IMG/VR virus record: IMGVR_UViG_3300034071_000597
Location: 1-43,269 of that record
Length of the DNA: 43,269 nt
Source: a virus
Reading direction: 5' to 3' (one strand)
The translations under genes and the position numbers were made by a program. Below, one piece after another: positions 8,688-17,081 of this stretch (positions are counted from its first letter, which is position 1; each line of letters starts with the position of its first letter). Under the pieces are notes generated by a model. It worked only from the letters and a program-made list of their open reading frames with translations. It was not told the origin of the DNA and did no database searches.

Positions 8688-10226
8688 CTAGTCCAGTGAG
8701 TAAGTAACGGCAAAGCCGTAGTTGACACCCTTTGTGCCGGATGCAGAAAATAGTCCGCTGCCTACAACCGTCGTGATGTCCAGCGTCAGCACGCCAGTTG
8801 TCTCGACGCGCAGCATGGTAGGCTGTCCTATGTAGTTGCTGTTGTCGAACACGCTGTCCATTGTTACTCGCTGCAGACGCGCAGGCCACAGGTCAACCGG
8901 CAACCCAGTAATGGTGCAGGCCGTAGAGTTACTTGTGCCAGTTAGCTGGTCGCAATGCAGGAACACGAGGCTGCCTACTCGCGTGTAGCGAATGGTCGTC
9001 GTGACTGTGCCGACCACGCCAGTAAGCGTCGCGGTAAATGTCCCGCTTGTCGTGCCGCCTCCGGCACTGCCGTCAAAAAACGTGACAACTACGACAACGC
9101 CGCTGCCGCCGCTGCCTCCCGCTCCTGATGCGTTAGCCGGGTTGTTGCCGCAGTAGCCGCCACCGCCAGCGCCGCCGCCACCAGGAGCGCCTCCTGCGCC
9201 GCCCGCGCCAGCAGACACGCCGCTTCCGCTGGTGCCGTTGCCGCCGCCACCACCGCCACCACCGACAAAGTGCTGCGTGTTGGCAACGCCAGCTGTGCCG
9301 GTTGCCCCTGTCAGGCCGGCCGCACCATCTACGTTCATGGTGTCGTCGTAGATGTCGAACTGAATGTCGCTGGCGCGGCCGCCAGGCCGCGCTACGTTGG
9401 CAGTCGTAGTTGCCCCACCACCACCGCCGCCGCCTCCGCACGCAAAGCGTGGGTCGGTGCCGGCCGTGTTATTCGCGCCTTGTCCCGAAGTGTTCTGCCC
9501 GCTGCCCCCGGCTAGCCCATCAGTGATGCTGCCACGGCCAATGGTACCCGCAGAGCCAGAGCCTGTAAGGCCTCCGCCGCCGCCCTGCCCACCAGTCGCG
9601 GCTACGAGCGCGCCGAAGCGGCTTGATCCGCCGTCTCCGCCGCCCGCACCGTTTGTGTCCGTGTTACCTGCGCGTGCCGCGCCGCCTGCCCCCGGAGCAC
9701 CTACGGTCACGGCCACCGTGTCAGGCAGGCCAGAGGTGGCAAAGAATGCTTCGGATCGCCCAGCGCCGCCGCCGCCACCGCCGCCCGCTGCGTTGCCGGA
9801 AATGGACGCGCGACCGCTGCCACCACCGCCTCCGCCGCCGACGCAATATGCGTAAACAAGCTGGGCGCCCGGCGGCTTTTCCCAGGTGTCATCGGCGGTA
9901 AACACCTGCACATCCGCGTTACCGCTGCCGCCAGCAAGCGTAGCCCACACAGGAGCGCCGGATGCAACAGTCAGCACCTGCGCCTCGCTGCCGATGCCTA
10001 GCCGTGCGAGCGCGCCTGCTGCGCGTGTCAGCAGATCACCGTTAGTTGTCAGAACGGCGTCAACGTCTGTGCCGCCGCCGCCAGTGGCTACGCCAGGCAC
10101 GAATTTCTGCTGCGCCTCGTCCCACACTAGTGTCTCGCCGTCTTCAATGGCGGCGATGTCGACGTCGCGCAGGTCAGCAACCTCGTGGTTGTGCTTTAGC
10201 AGCGGGTATCTACGCTCAATACTCAT
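8688..10226 (-). CDS. Glycine-rich tail fibre/spike protein, 512 aa
   Basis: Three parts are visible. An N-terminal adaptor-like segment (KHNHEVADLRDVDIAAIEDGETL) comes first, of a type seen at the virion-attached end of phage fibres. A very long glycine-rich centre (about residues 125-390) follows, with runs of up to eight Gly that resemble polyglycine-II sandwich domains of phage adhesins. The last part is a beta-rich C-terminal tip (about 395-512). Its place between capsid and tail tube genes is unusual. A terminator separates it from the capsid gene; AAGAAAGG precedes the ATG. Host-receptor contact is inferred. Confidence 0.7.
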   Translation of the reverse strand: MSIERRYPLLKHNHEVADLRDVDIAAIEDGETLVWDEAQQKFVPGVATGGGGTDVDAVLTTNGDLLTRAAGALARLGIGSEAQVLTVASGAPVWATLAGGSGNADVQVFTADDTWEKPPGAQLVYAYCVGGGGGGGSGRASISGNAAGGGGGGGAGRSEAFFATSGLPDTVAVTVGAPGAGGAARAGNTDTNGAGGGDGGSSRFGALVAATGGQGGGGGLTGSGSAGTIGRGSITDGLAGGSGQNTSGQGANNTAGTDPRFACGGGGGGGGATTTANVARPGGRASDIQFDIYDDTMNVDGAAGLTGATGTAGVANTQHFVGGGGGGGGNGTSGSGVSAGAGGAGGAPGGGGAGGGGYCGNNPANASGAGGSGGSGVVVVVTFFDGSAGGGTTSGTFTATLTGVVGTVTTTIRYTRVGSLVFLHCDQLTGTSNSTACTITGLPVDLWPARLQRVTMDSVFDNSNYIGQPTMLRVETTGVLTLDITTVVGSGLFSASGTKGVNYGFAVTYSLD

Positions 10227-10238
10227 GCGAACCTTTCT

Positions 10239-10259
10239 TGATATTCACTACCCAGTGAA
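10239..10259 (-). repeat. 21-bp motif with 6-bp inverted repeat, copy 1
   Basis: The minus strand has TTCACT, a 4-nt GGGT, then AGTGAA followed by TATCA. The same 21-bp motif occurs at 20359-20379 (17 of 21 identical), where the stem survives with G-T wobbles. This copy lies just downstream of the capsid terminator and 12 bp upstream of the spike start codon, so it may be a processing site or a regulatory hairpin for the spike mRNA. Confidence 0.5.
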
Positions 10260-10270
10260 CAATGAACATT

Positions 10271-10302
10271 AAGAAAGGCTAGGGGGCCGAAGCCCCCCAG
10301 CC
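10271..10302 (-). terminator. Rho-independent terminator after the capsid gene
   Basis: On the minus strand an 11-bp stem (GGCTGGGGGGC with its partner) closes on a TTCG tetraloop and is followed by TTTCTT. It lies 18 bp after the capsid stop. It probably limits readthrough from the abundant capsid message into the spike and tail genes. Confidence 0.85.
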
Positions 10303-10319
10303 AGTTTCACTATCCGGTA

Positions 10320-11315
10320 TTAACCGTCAGTGAACGCGACCGGCACAACGATCGGGATGATCGACGTGCTACGCACGCCCTTCACACCGTAGATCATGTC
10401 CGCAGTCATCAGCGAAGCCAGGAATTCCTGCTTGTACTGTTCCTGCACACGTACGCCCAGCTGCTCTACGAGCACCAGCGCATCGCGCTGGAAGAACAGA
10501 GCTAGCTGCTGGTCGTTGTTTGTGCCCGCGTCTTCAACGAGCGGCATCTGGGATGTTACGAACACATCCACGCCGTACACGTTGCCGACAAGGCCGTTGC
10601 GGATGGTGTTGCCCGCACCCACTTCACCAGTGAACGACTGGTTCGTGAATCGCGCAATACCCATCATGTCCGCCTTTGTTACAGGCGGCACAACCAGCAC
10701 GCGTCCGGCCATCGGCGCATCCACGTCGTCAAGACGGCGGATGAATCGACGGATACCGAGGTCGTTCAAGTCGACCGCGTTGCCGGCGTTGGCGCTGGCT
10801 GTCGGTGTCCACGCCGCCGAGTCGTCACCGATTCGGGCGTTTGTGAACGTCGACGTGCTGTCGATTTCGCCAGTTACGGCTTCTTCGACAATCGTACCAC
10901 CACCGTTACCGAAAGCCGCAGCTTCGATAATTAGGTCGTAGTCTGTACGACGAGCTAGCGAGTAGCCCGCGTCGTCTGTGTAGAAGCGACGCAGCGATTC
11001 CAGGGCCTGAACGTCGACAATGTCTTCGATCAGTCGGCTGTATTCGCGGTGACGGTTGATGTTGATAGTGATACCAGCATCAGCGCCGTGCTGAATCAGG
11101 TTAACCTGAGTTTCAGCCACCTTCGCGCTGCTTACGCCGCGAGTCGGTGTTGGGATACGAATGCTGTCGCCCTTCTTACCCTTGTGGTTCAGCTTGCGAA
11201 CCAGGTTCGCCATAACAAGGTTGGCCTTGTAGCCGGCAATAACTTCGTCGCTCCACAGCGACGGAATGAAGTTGGGAACTTCACTCTTAATGATGTGATC
11301 TGTGCCTAGTGGCAT
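10320..11315 (-). CDS. Major capsid protein, 331 aa
   Basis: The protein begins MPLGTDHIIKSEVPNFIPSL and has SDEVIAGYKANLVMANLVRK and GKKGDSIRIPTP, typical of the N-terminal region of podoviral HK97-fold coat proteins, then mixed alpha/beta sequence with RTDYDLIIEAAA (helical spine). It follows the scaffold gene and is closed by a strong terminator, the usual arrangement for the most abundant virion protein. AGGA lies 11 bp upstream of the ATG. Family assignment is from position and pattern. Confidence 0.85.
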   Translation of the reverse strand: MPLGTDHIIKSEVPNFIPSLWSDEVIAGYKANLVMANLVRKLNHKGKKGDSIRIPTPTRGVSSAKVAETQVNLIQHGADAGITININRHREYSRLIEDIVDVQALESLRRFYTDDAGYSLARRTDYDLIIEAAAFGNGGGTIVEEAVTGEIDSTSTFTNARIGDDSAAWTPTASANAGNAVDLNDLGIRRFIRRLDDVDAPMAGRVLVVPPVTKADMMGIARFTNQSFTGEVGAGNTIRNGLVGNVYGVDVFVTSQMPLVEDAGTNNDQQLALFFQRDALVLVEQLGVRVQEQYKQEFLASLMTADMIYGVKGVRSTSIIPIVVPVAFTDG

Positions 11316-11353
11316 GGTCTCTTATTCCTGTGTGTGTAGTTGGAGAGTGTAGG

Positions 11354-12196
11354 TTACTTGACGCGGCCCTGCGCGTACGCTAGCAGGATTTCGGCCTGGA
11401 AGCCTGGGTCTTCGTAGACCTGCGGCTTTTCCATCTTCAATCTGATTAGGTCTGCACGGCGGTAAACCTTGCCCGTGGGAGCGGCGGCGTCGTTGCCGCT
11501 ACCACCTTCCAGGCTGGCCTTGCGGGCTCCCTCTGTGTCGGCCTTCTGCTGTGTAGCAGAGGACGCGGCAGCAGGACGCATCGCCTTCCAGTCTGAAAGT
11601 AGCTCGTCTGCTGCGCCCCAGTCACCGCTGTACGCCTGCTGTGCAAGGCGCGAACGGTACGGAGACTTCTGCAGATAGGCCTGGAACTCCGAACTTTCGG
11701 CAATGCTCTGATAGTCAGAGTGCTTTGCCATGAACGTCTGCTGTGCAAGAGAGGCCTCTAGCTGCGCTACGCGCTGCAGGGTGGCTTGCTCCCGTGCCTG
11801 GAAGGCAGAGTCAAAGTACGTGTCTAGGGCTTCGGTTGGCTTTTCAAGCAGTTCTGACGCGGACACTGTAACCTTCTTACGTGCCGGGTCGTTGCTTACA
11901 AGGTCGTCTGAGCGCTTAAGGTCCAGAAGACGGTCAGTCAACTTTCGCTGAGTGCCAAGGTCGTTTGCCATGCGCCCGTAGGCGCTGTGCAAGTCCTGGT
12001 ACATCTGCGCGATTTCCTGTGGAGACTTGCCCTTAAACTTGTCAGGCAGGCCATCGTCAGAGTTGTTCTGCTGCGTTTCCTTGTCTCCGCCAGGCTTCTG
12101 CTCTTCGGCAGGCTTTGCTGTTGACGCGTCGCGCAGATCGGCTTCTAGCTGGGCAAGATTGCCCACATCGTTCTTCACATCGACCAAAGATACCAT
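11354..12196 (-). CDS. Capsid assembly scaffold protein, 280 aa
   Basis: I choose the ATG at 12196 (MVSLVDVKNDVGNLAQLEAD), which has AAGGAG 7 bp upstream; a GTG at 12217 would overlap that ribosome site. The protein is highly charged and Gln/Ala/Lys-rich, with an acidic Pro/Gln linker (about residues 30-50) and long predicted helices, and a basic C-terminal end (RRADLIRLKMEKPQVY...AQGRVK). This is the usual profile of podoviral scaffolds whose C-terminus binds coat protein. It lies directly before the capsid gene. Confidence 0.75.
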   Translation of the reverse strand: MVSLVDVKNDVGNLAQLEADLRDASTAKPAEEQKPGGDKETQQNNSDDGLPDKFKGKSPQEIAQMYQDLHSAYGRMANDLGTQRKLTDRLLDLKRSDDLVSNDPARKKVTVSASELLEKPTEALDTYFDSAFQAREQATLQRVAQLEASLAQQTFMAKHSDYQSIAESSEFQAYLQKSPYRSRLAQQAYSGDWGAADELLSDWKAMRPAAASSATQQKADTEGARKASLEGGSGNDAAAPTGKVYRRADLIRLKMEKPQVYEDPGFQAEILLAYAQGRVK

Positions 12197-12238
12197 ACAT
12201 CGCTCCTTACCGCCCACAAGGGGTTACGGTGTTTAGGT

Positions 12239-12538
12239 TTATAGAGGGTCGCGGGCCAACTCGTAGTGACCGGGGCCATAGTCCCCGTGTCGCTCGTATG
12301 AGCGGTCTTCGATTGCCTTCTTCTCGCGGTGAATTCGGTCAAAATGCGCGATGCTTTCTGGTCCGGCAGAGCCGGATAGGGCCATCGCGGTACGGTCGAT
12401 CCGAACCGGCGAGATAACTCTGTTAGCAGTGTGTCCGCATAGGACGCAGGGCAGGTTACCCGTTAGGGGCTGCACCAGGTCCTCAAAGACGTGCTGACAG
12501 TTTGTGCAACGAAAATCGAACATCATGAGCTTGGACAT
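12239..12538 (-). CDS. Small zinc-ribbon protein (FmdB-like), 99 aa
   Basis: Residues 7-40 hold two CxxC knuckles, CTNC and CVLC, spaced as in FmdB-type regulatory zinc ribbons (FRCTNCQHVFEDL...LPCVLCGHTANRVIS). The rest is charged. Such proteins occur next to portal/scaffold genes in several T7-like and marine podoviruses; their role is unknown. It starts 7 bp after the preceding gene. Confidence 0.7.
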   Translation of the reverse strand: MSKLMMFDFRCTNCQHVFEDLVQPLTGNLPCVLCGHTANRVISPVRIDRTAMALSGSAGPESIAHFDRIHREKKAIEDRSYERHGDYGPGHYELARDPL

Positions 12539-12544
12539 CAGTCG

Positions 12545-12853
12545 TTACTCAAAATCTTCAACGCTCGTTGCACTGTTTACTGCTGCCTCGCGTGCTTGCG
12601 CGGCTAGCTCCGTAAATTCGTTTTCAGTCGTCTCGGCTAGCGTGCCGAGCTTGTAGAAGGCAAGCCGCTGGCCTACAGCCACGCGGTTCTCCTCCCAGGT
12701 GTTAACGGTAGCGCAGCGTAGCGACGCCTCGTCGAAGTTGAGGCGTGCCCACTGCATGACTAGCTCCCAGCCCTCAGAGCCGAAAAGCCGGTCTAGCTTC
12801 GCGTACTTGTCCTTCTGCTCTGCCGACAAGTGTTGCAGTAGTTCCATATCCAT
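12545..12853 (-). CDS. Hypothetical protein between portal and zinc-ribbon genes, 102 aa
   Basis: An acidic helical protein (MDMELLQHLSAEQKDKYAKL) with no recognised domain. It follows the portal gene by 18 bp, with a GGAGGAGAG ribosome site, and precedes the zinc-ribbon and scaffold genes in the head module. A head-assembly accessory role is plausible but unproven. Confidence 0.7.
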   Translation of the reverse strand: MDMELLQHLSAEQKDKYAKLDRLFGSEGWELVMQWARLNFDEASLRCATVNTWEENRVAVGQRLAFYKLGTLAETTENEFTELAAQAREAAVNSATSVEDFE

Positions 12854-12871
12854 AGGCTCTCCTCCTATTGG

Positions 12872-14911
12872 TTATTTCTTAGCAGCTTCTGATTGCTTGA
12901 TCTTTAGCTGCTTCTCTTGAAGTTCTAGTCGCTTAAACGCGATCTGATTCTGTTCTGCGAAGGCGGCGACTTCCTGCTGCTGCAGGCCAATGCGCTGCTG
13001 CTCCTGCAGAATCTGGTCGTCGGCAACGTCGGCCTTGCGGATCGACAGCTGCGCGTCGGCAAGCGTCTTGCGAATCTGCGCAATGGTTAGCTGGTTTTCA
13101 AGCAGCACACCCTGCGCCTTGCCTAGCTCGGCTTCGTACAGGACTTCCTGCATCTTCTTGGCCTTCTCCTGCTCTTCTGGCGGAGGCGGCTGCAGGGCCG
13201 CGTTCACGGCCTTCGTGATTTCCAGCTTGTTGTTGACAGCTGAGTTCTCGATAATGCCCTGCGCAACGGCCAGGCTTACACCTGGGAACTGCTCAGGAAG
13301 CATCGCCATCAGCTGCGTAAGCTGCACGCTCTGCAGTTCACGAGCAATGATGCCCATAGTCGCACGAGCGCGGAACTTGTAGTCACGCGGGTAGCGTTCT
13401 GGGTCGAACTGCATGTAGCGCCACACGGCCTTCTCGACCATAGGCACGACGAGATTGCGGTCTACGTTTGCGATAGCGCGCTTCGCACGCTTCACGTAGG
13501 CACCCATCATCATGCTGTTCGACGACGCGCCGTTGGCCCCCGACTGGCTCTGGCTGTTAAGCGCAGACGCGGTGTCGAAGGCACCAGTGCCCATCTGCAC
13601 CATGCGTTCCATTTCCTGCGCCTGGTTGAAGGTCGCAGGGTTCAGGTCGCCCAGTGTGATAGGCTGCAGCACTTCGCTAGGGTTGCCCTGCGTCAGCCAG
13701 ACCTTGCCCGGCTTGACTTCGAGCTTGAAGCCACGCGGCACACGGCCGCTGTCGACGCCAAGCATAGGCGAGCTAATAAAGCCCAGCGCGTCGATACGCG
13801 CACGGATTTCGGCGTCAAGCGCCTTCTGCGGGTTGTAGCCCTTTTCGGCCACACCGCGACCCCAGAAGCGGCCAGGAACCTTCTCGAACTGGAACGCGAT
13901 GATAGAGCGGTCCGTCATCACGAACGGGTTGACCATGGCGCGTAGCAGCACGGTACCGTTAGCGATAGTCACGATGGCCTCGACTAGCGCTCCGTTAGCC
14001 CCTGTGTCAGGTTCTGCGGCCAGCACGTCATCCAGCGCGGTCGTCTTTTCCATCACCGCCGTAAGCATGCGAAGAGGGACCTTGCCGTGGTACTCCACGA
14101 TGTCCACCAACTCAGAGGCTTCCGGAGTCGTTGACGACTGCGGGTCCTGGCGGTCAATGTCCGGGTTGTCCGGGCGCTTCACTCCAGAGATAGTGTCTAG
14201 CGCGTCCTTGCGGTACGTGCCCTGCTCGATGCGCTCCAGCACTACGTGCTTAGGGCGGCTCACTCGGTGAGCGCAGCCCAGCATTTCCGCAATGGTACGG
14301 CCGGCAGGGTCAGGGATGAACTCGTCAGGACGGATGGACTCTACGGCCACGACTACCTGATCGCGTTCCTTCGCGGCGGCAGAGCCAGTGCGTTCGTCTC
14401 GGTACAGCGACTTGGCCTTTGTGACCGTCGTGTTGATCTTGACGATGCCCGTGCCGAAGATGGCAGCGTTCAGCACGGCTTCCGAGCAGGCGTCCTTAAC
14501 GCCCGCGCAGTCGAAGTCTTCCAGAAGCTGGTCGCGCACGATGAGCGCGTCGACCTTGTCTTCGTCCTTGATGTCGTCCGTGATGTCCAGCCAGACGTCG
14601 CGAGAGAACAGACCTTCGTCGATTTCCGACACGGTCATTTCGATGGCCTGCGACAGCGCCGGAGCAATCAGGCGCGAGCGCTCAGACAGCCGGTTACGAT
14701 CCTCGTCTGCCCACTGTCCGCGCCACATGCGCCAGTATTCCGCCCACTTGGCCTGGTAGCCCTGGTTACGGTGCTGCTCCCACTTGCGCGTGCGGTCAGC
14801 TACCCACGACACGAGTTCAGCACCGGGCTGCACCATGCGCGCCTTCTGCGCGCTGGCGCTATCCGGGTCATCGACCAGAATGCTGTTACCCTGTGTGTAA
14901 GCAAGACTCAT
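12872..14911 (-). CDS. Portal (head-tail connector) protein, 679 aa
   Basis: Located immediately after the large terminase, with 3 bp between the genes. N-terminal helices carry WEQHRNQGYQAKWAEYWRMWRGQW. They are followed by DLF-like LFSRDVWLDIT, the EAVLNAAIFGTGIVKI segment and FWGRGVAEKGYNPQKALDAEI, all typical of podoviral portals. A Gln/Glu-rich coiled-coil C-terminus (about residues 570-679, EQEKAKKMQEVLYEAELGKA) corresponds to the barrel. The dodecameric portal is the DNA channel and the terminase docking site. Confidence 0.9.
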   Translation of the reverse strand: MSLAYTQGNSILVDDPDSASAQKARMVQPGAELVSWVADRTRKWEQHRNQGYQAKWAEYWRMWRGQWADEDRNRLSERSRLIAPALSQAIEMTVSEIDEGLFSRDVWLDITDDIKDEDKVDALIVRDQLLEDFDCAGVKDACSEAVLNAAIFGTGIVKINTTVTKAKSLYRDERTGSAAAKERDQVVVAVESIRPDEFIPDPAGRTIAEMLGCAHRVSRPKHVVLERIEQGTYRKDALDTISGVKRPDNPDIDRQDPQSSTTPEASELVDIVEYHGKVPLRMLTAVMEKTTALDDVLAAEPDTGANGALVEAIVTIANGTVLLRAMVNPFVMTDRSIIAFQFEKVPGRFWGRGVAEKGYNPQKALDAEIRARIDALGFISSPMLGVDSGRVPRGFKLEVKPGKVWLTQGNPSEVLQPITLGDLNPATFNQAQEMERMVQMGTGAFDTASALNSQSQSGANGASSNSMMMGAYVKRAKRAIANVDRNLVVPMVEKAVWRYMQFDPERYPRDYKFRARATMGIIARELQSVQLTQLMAMLPEQFPGVSLAVAQGIIENSAVNNKLEITKAVNAALQPPPPEEQEKAKKMQEVLYEAELGKAQGVLLENQLTIAQIRKTLADAQLSIRKADVADDQILQEQQRIGLQQQEVAAFAEQNQIAFKRLELQEKQLKIKQSEAAKK

Positions 14912-14914
14912 TCG

Positions 14915-16252
14915 TTAGTATCCAGATTCCAGGTCAAGCGGTTGCCATTCGGTGATTTCGCTCTCGTCCATGTACGAGACGGTAGCCATTTGGTCTGTGT
15001 ACGCCAAAGCGTCAAGACCGTCGTCGTGAGCAAGCGGGTCTGGAAAGTCCGCAGCCTGATCCAGGAACCAGCTGTTCCAGTCGCCCTTTACCAGCCGGAT
15101 GCGCTGGCGTTCGGCGCGACCTTGCAGCGCCCAGGCTATACGATCAGTCTTCTTCTGCTGATTGTGCATCAGCGGCTCGACGTTGATGTAGCGCTGGTAC
15201 TCTCGCATGTAGTCTTCGAGGTACGGACCTACAGCGTTCTTGAGCGCGCCAGACTCAATGCCCAGGCGTGCGCCTGAGTACTTGCGGCACGCTAGCACGA
15301 TCTGCAGGGCGGTCTCGCGGACGTCCCAGCGTCCATGCACAATGTCCAGTACGTTCCAGTGGTCAGGCGTCACGTACGTAGTACAGATAGCCGTCTCGTC
15401 GGTACGCAGTATCTTGTTGCCGGCTTCCTTCGAGAAGCCAGCCAAGTCTACCGTAATGTAGATGCTGCCCTCGTTAAAGCGGCCGATGCCAGGTATGATC
15501 GGGAACCATTCGGCTTTTAGGACCTTCTGGCCTCCGCTGATGAAGCTGGCCTCGATTTCCTGCTTGATGACTTCGCGGCTCTTGTTGCCGCCAGTCAGCA
15601 TGCGCTTCTTTTCCTTTTCGCTTAGAAAAGGATTGTCGAATGACTGGAAGTGAAACGCCTCCCAATCTGCCCAATTGCTGTTATCGCCAGTCTGCCCGTT
15701 GATAGGCTTCTCTAGCGCACCCATAAACAGCTTGTAGAAGTGGTTTTTGCCCTTCGGCGTTCCGATGAATAGGGCGGAACCTTCGACGTCGATGAGCGCA
15801 GGGTCGATAATCTCTTCCCATACGTTCGCCTTCATGTCGGCGTACTCGTCGAGTACGACATACGACAGCGCGATACCTCGCAGACTGTCTGGGTTGTCCG
15901 CACCCTTAATGTAGATGCGGCGACCACCTACGACTTCGATCCAGCCGTCGTTGGTGTTTTCGTTTACGATGTAGCCGCCACGCGAGGCGTATCCTAGGAT
16001 CGCTCGCAGCTTGGGCCACATGACGCGCTTCGCCTGGTCAAAGGTTGGCGCGATGTAGTACACGCCGTGCTCCGGCGTGAGTGAGTAGCCGGCTTCGTTG
16101 CGGTTGCGCATGGCCTCAATGCCAAGCACAACGGCGGCGTAGTGACTCTTACCGAAGCGGCGACCGGCCGCTACTACCTTGAATCTGGCGGGGCTGTTGT
16201 ACACAGCCGCCTGCCCAGGATGCAGGCTAATCTCGAACGTACGGGCTGTCAT
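14915..16252 (-). CDS. terL: Terminase large subunit, 445 aa
   Basis: ATPase: Walker A at residues 28-36 (AAGRRFGKS), Walker B VVLDEY at 132-137 with D135/E136, and the coupling motif FIGTPKG at 162-168. RNase-H-like nuclease: D269 in TVDLAG, E333 in GIESG, and DDGLD at 410-414. It packages DNA into the procapsid through the portal. The start has GGGGAG 6 bp upstream. Neighbours are the small-subunit candidate upstream and the portal downstream. All key residues are present. The packaging type cannot be read with certainty, although direct or permuted ends are both possible. Confidence 0.95.
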   Translation of the reverse strand: MTARTFEISLHPGQAAVYNSPARFKVVAAGRRFGKSHYAAVVLGIEAMRNRNEAGYSLTPEHGVYYIAPTFDQAKRVMWPKLRAILGYASRGGYIVNENTNDGWIEVVGGRRIYIKGADNPDSLRGIALSYVVLDEYADMKANVWEEIIDPALIDVEGSALFIGTPKGKNHFYKLFMGALEKPINGQTGDNSNWADWEAFHFQSFDNPFLSEKEKKRMLTGGNKSREVIKQEIEASFISGGQKVLKAEWFPIIPGIGRFNEGSIYITVDLAGFSKEAGNKILRTDETAICTTYVTPDHWNVLDIVHGRWDVRETALQIVLACRKYSGARLGIESGALKNAVGPYLEDYMREYQRYINVEPLMHNQQKKTDRIAWALQGRAERQRIRLVKGDWNSWFLDQAADFPDPLAHDDGLDALAYTDQMATVSYMDESEITEWQPLDLESGY

Positions 16253-16287
16253 TTAGCTCCCCTAAACGACAAGACACGACTAACAGC

Positions 16288-16488
16288 CTAGTAGCCGTTA
16301 GCCGCGTCTGTGCTCTGCCGCTGTCGGCCGCTGCTCATGTCGTTGATTTCCTGCTCCAAGCGTCGCTGGCGCTGCCGCACAGCGCGGGGCGCGGTAGCGT
16401 CAATGATAGCGTTGCCCGCGTCCTTGAGTGCCCCTGTGATGCCAGGGGACACTTCTCGACGGTAGCGCGGCTTTGGCTTGTCAGCCAT
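16288..16488 (-). CDS. Small basic hypothetical protein, 66 aa
   Basis: Arg/Lys/Gln-rich (KPKPRYRREVSPGITGALK; RQRQRRLEQEIND) and probably helical. It is coupled by TAATG overlap to the upstream 55-aa ORF and sits between terminase subunit genes. No family recognised. A DNA-binding or packaging accessory role would fit composition and place but is not shown. Confidence 0.6.
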   Translation of the reverse strand: MADKPKPRYRREVSPGITGALKDAGNAIIDATAPRAVRQRQRRLEQEINDMSSGRQRQSTDAANGY

Positions 16489-16655
16489 TAGGTGCTACCC
16501 TTGGGGCGCGACGTTGTCTGGTTGTCGGACTGGCCGGTCTTGCCTAGGAAGGCGGGCGGCTGGTGGAGACGGCCAGAAGGAGCCTTGCCTACGACGTTAC
16601 CGCCTGACGAGTCCTGTGTGCGCGTCTGGTTGCTTGGTACTGCGCCTGTTGACAT
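16488..16655 (-). CDS. Small low-complexity protein, 55 aa
   Basis: It starts at the ATG at 16655, directly abutting the stop of the small-terminase candidate (TAAATG), and ends in TAATG shared with the next gene. The composition is Ser/Thr/Gln/Gly/Pro-rich (MSTGAVPSNQTRTQDSSG), probably disordered. Too short for family recognition. The tight coupling on both sides argues that it is translated. Confidence 0.55.
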   Translation of the reverse strand: MSTGAVPSNQTRTQDSSGGNVVGKAPSGRLHQPPAFLGKTGQSDNQTTSRPKGST

Positions 16656-17081
16656 TTACTTAACCTCTGTGAATTCGGCCTCTTCGGCCTCAATGATTGA
16701 CGGCTGTTTGCCGGCTGCAAACGTGGCGTTCTTGATGACGATTGTCACGCCTCCCTCCCCACTGTCGACTTCGTCCGAGTCGCGTGCGTTCGAGACGCAC
16801 TTATCGAGCAGCAGCTTGGCGGCAGGGACGCTCCCCTCTTCCGCAAGCTCTACGAGCTTGTCTACGATCCGTGTGATCTTGCCGACCGTCATGCTCTGAC
16901 GTACGGCGAGTTCCAGTTCCTGCTTGTGGGCAGTAATGGCGTTCTTAACGCCCTTCCCTCGGCCGTGCGGGTTACCCGACACGCCTTGCACGAACTGCCC
17001 AGCCTCGTTACGCACAGCCGGGCGGGGTGCCTCTACGGCTGCAGCCTGTGCGGCTTTCGCAGCCTTTGAATTACGCGCCAA
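16656..17081 (-). CDS. Terminase small subunit candidate (DUF5681-like start), 141 aa
   Basis: The N-terminal segment EAGQFVQGVSGNPHGRGKG matches the G-x-F-x-x-G-x-SGNP-x-GR motif of DUF5681-type phage proteins, which lie beside terminase genes. Basic N-terminus, helical middle (AITAHKQELELAVRQ), acidic C-terminus. It sits three genes before terL on the same strand. Small-terminase function is inferred from motif and position. Confidence 0.6.
   Translation of the reverse strand: MARNSKAAKAAQAAAVEAPRPAVRNEAGQFVQGVSGNPHGRGKGVKNAITAHKQELELAVRQSMTVGKITRIVDKLVELAEEGSVPAAKLLLDKCVSNARDSDEVDSGEGGVTIVIKNATFAAGKQPSIIEAEEAEFTEVK

Noticed and set aside
9364-9855. Pro-rich plus-strand ORF opposite the spike gene
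   Set aside because: It is the antisense of the polyglycine-coding stretch and has no start signals.
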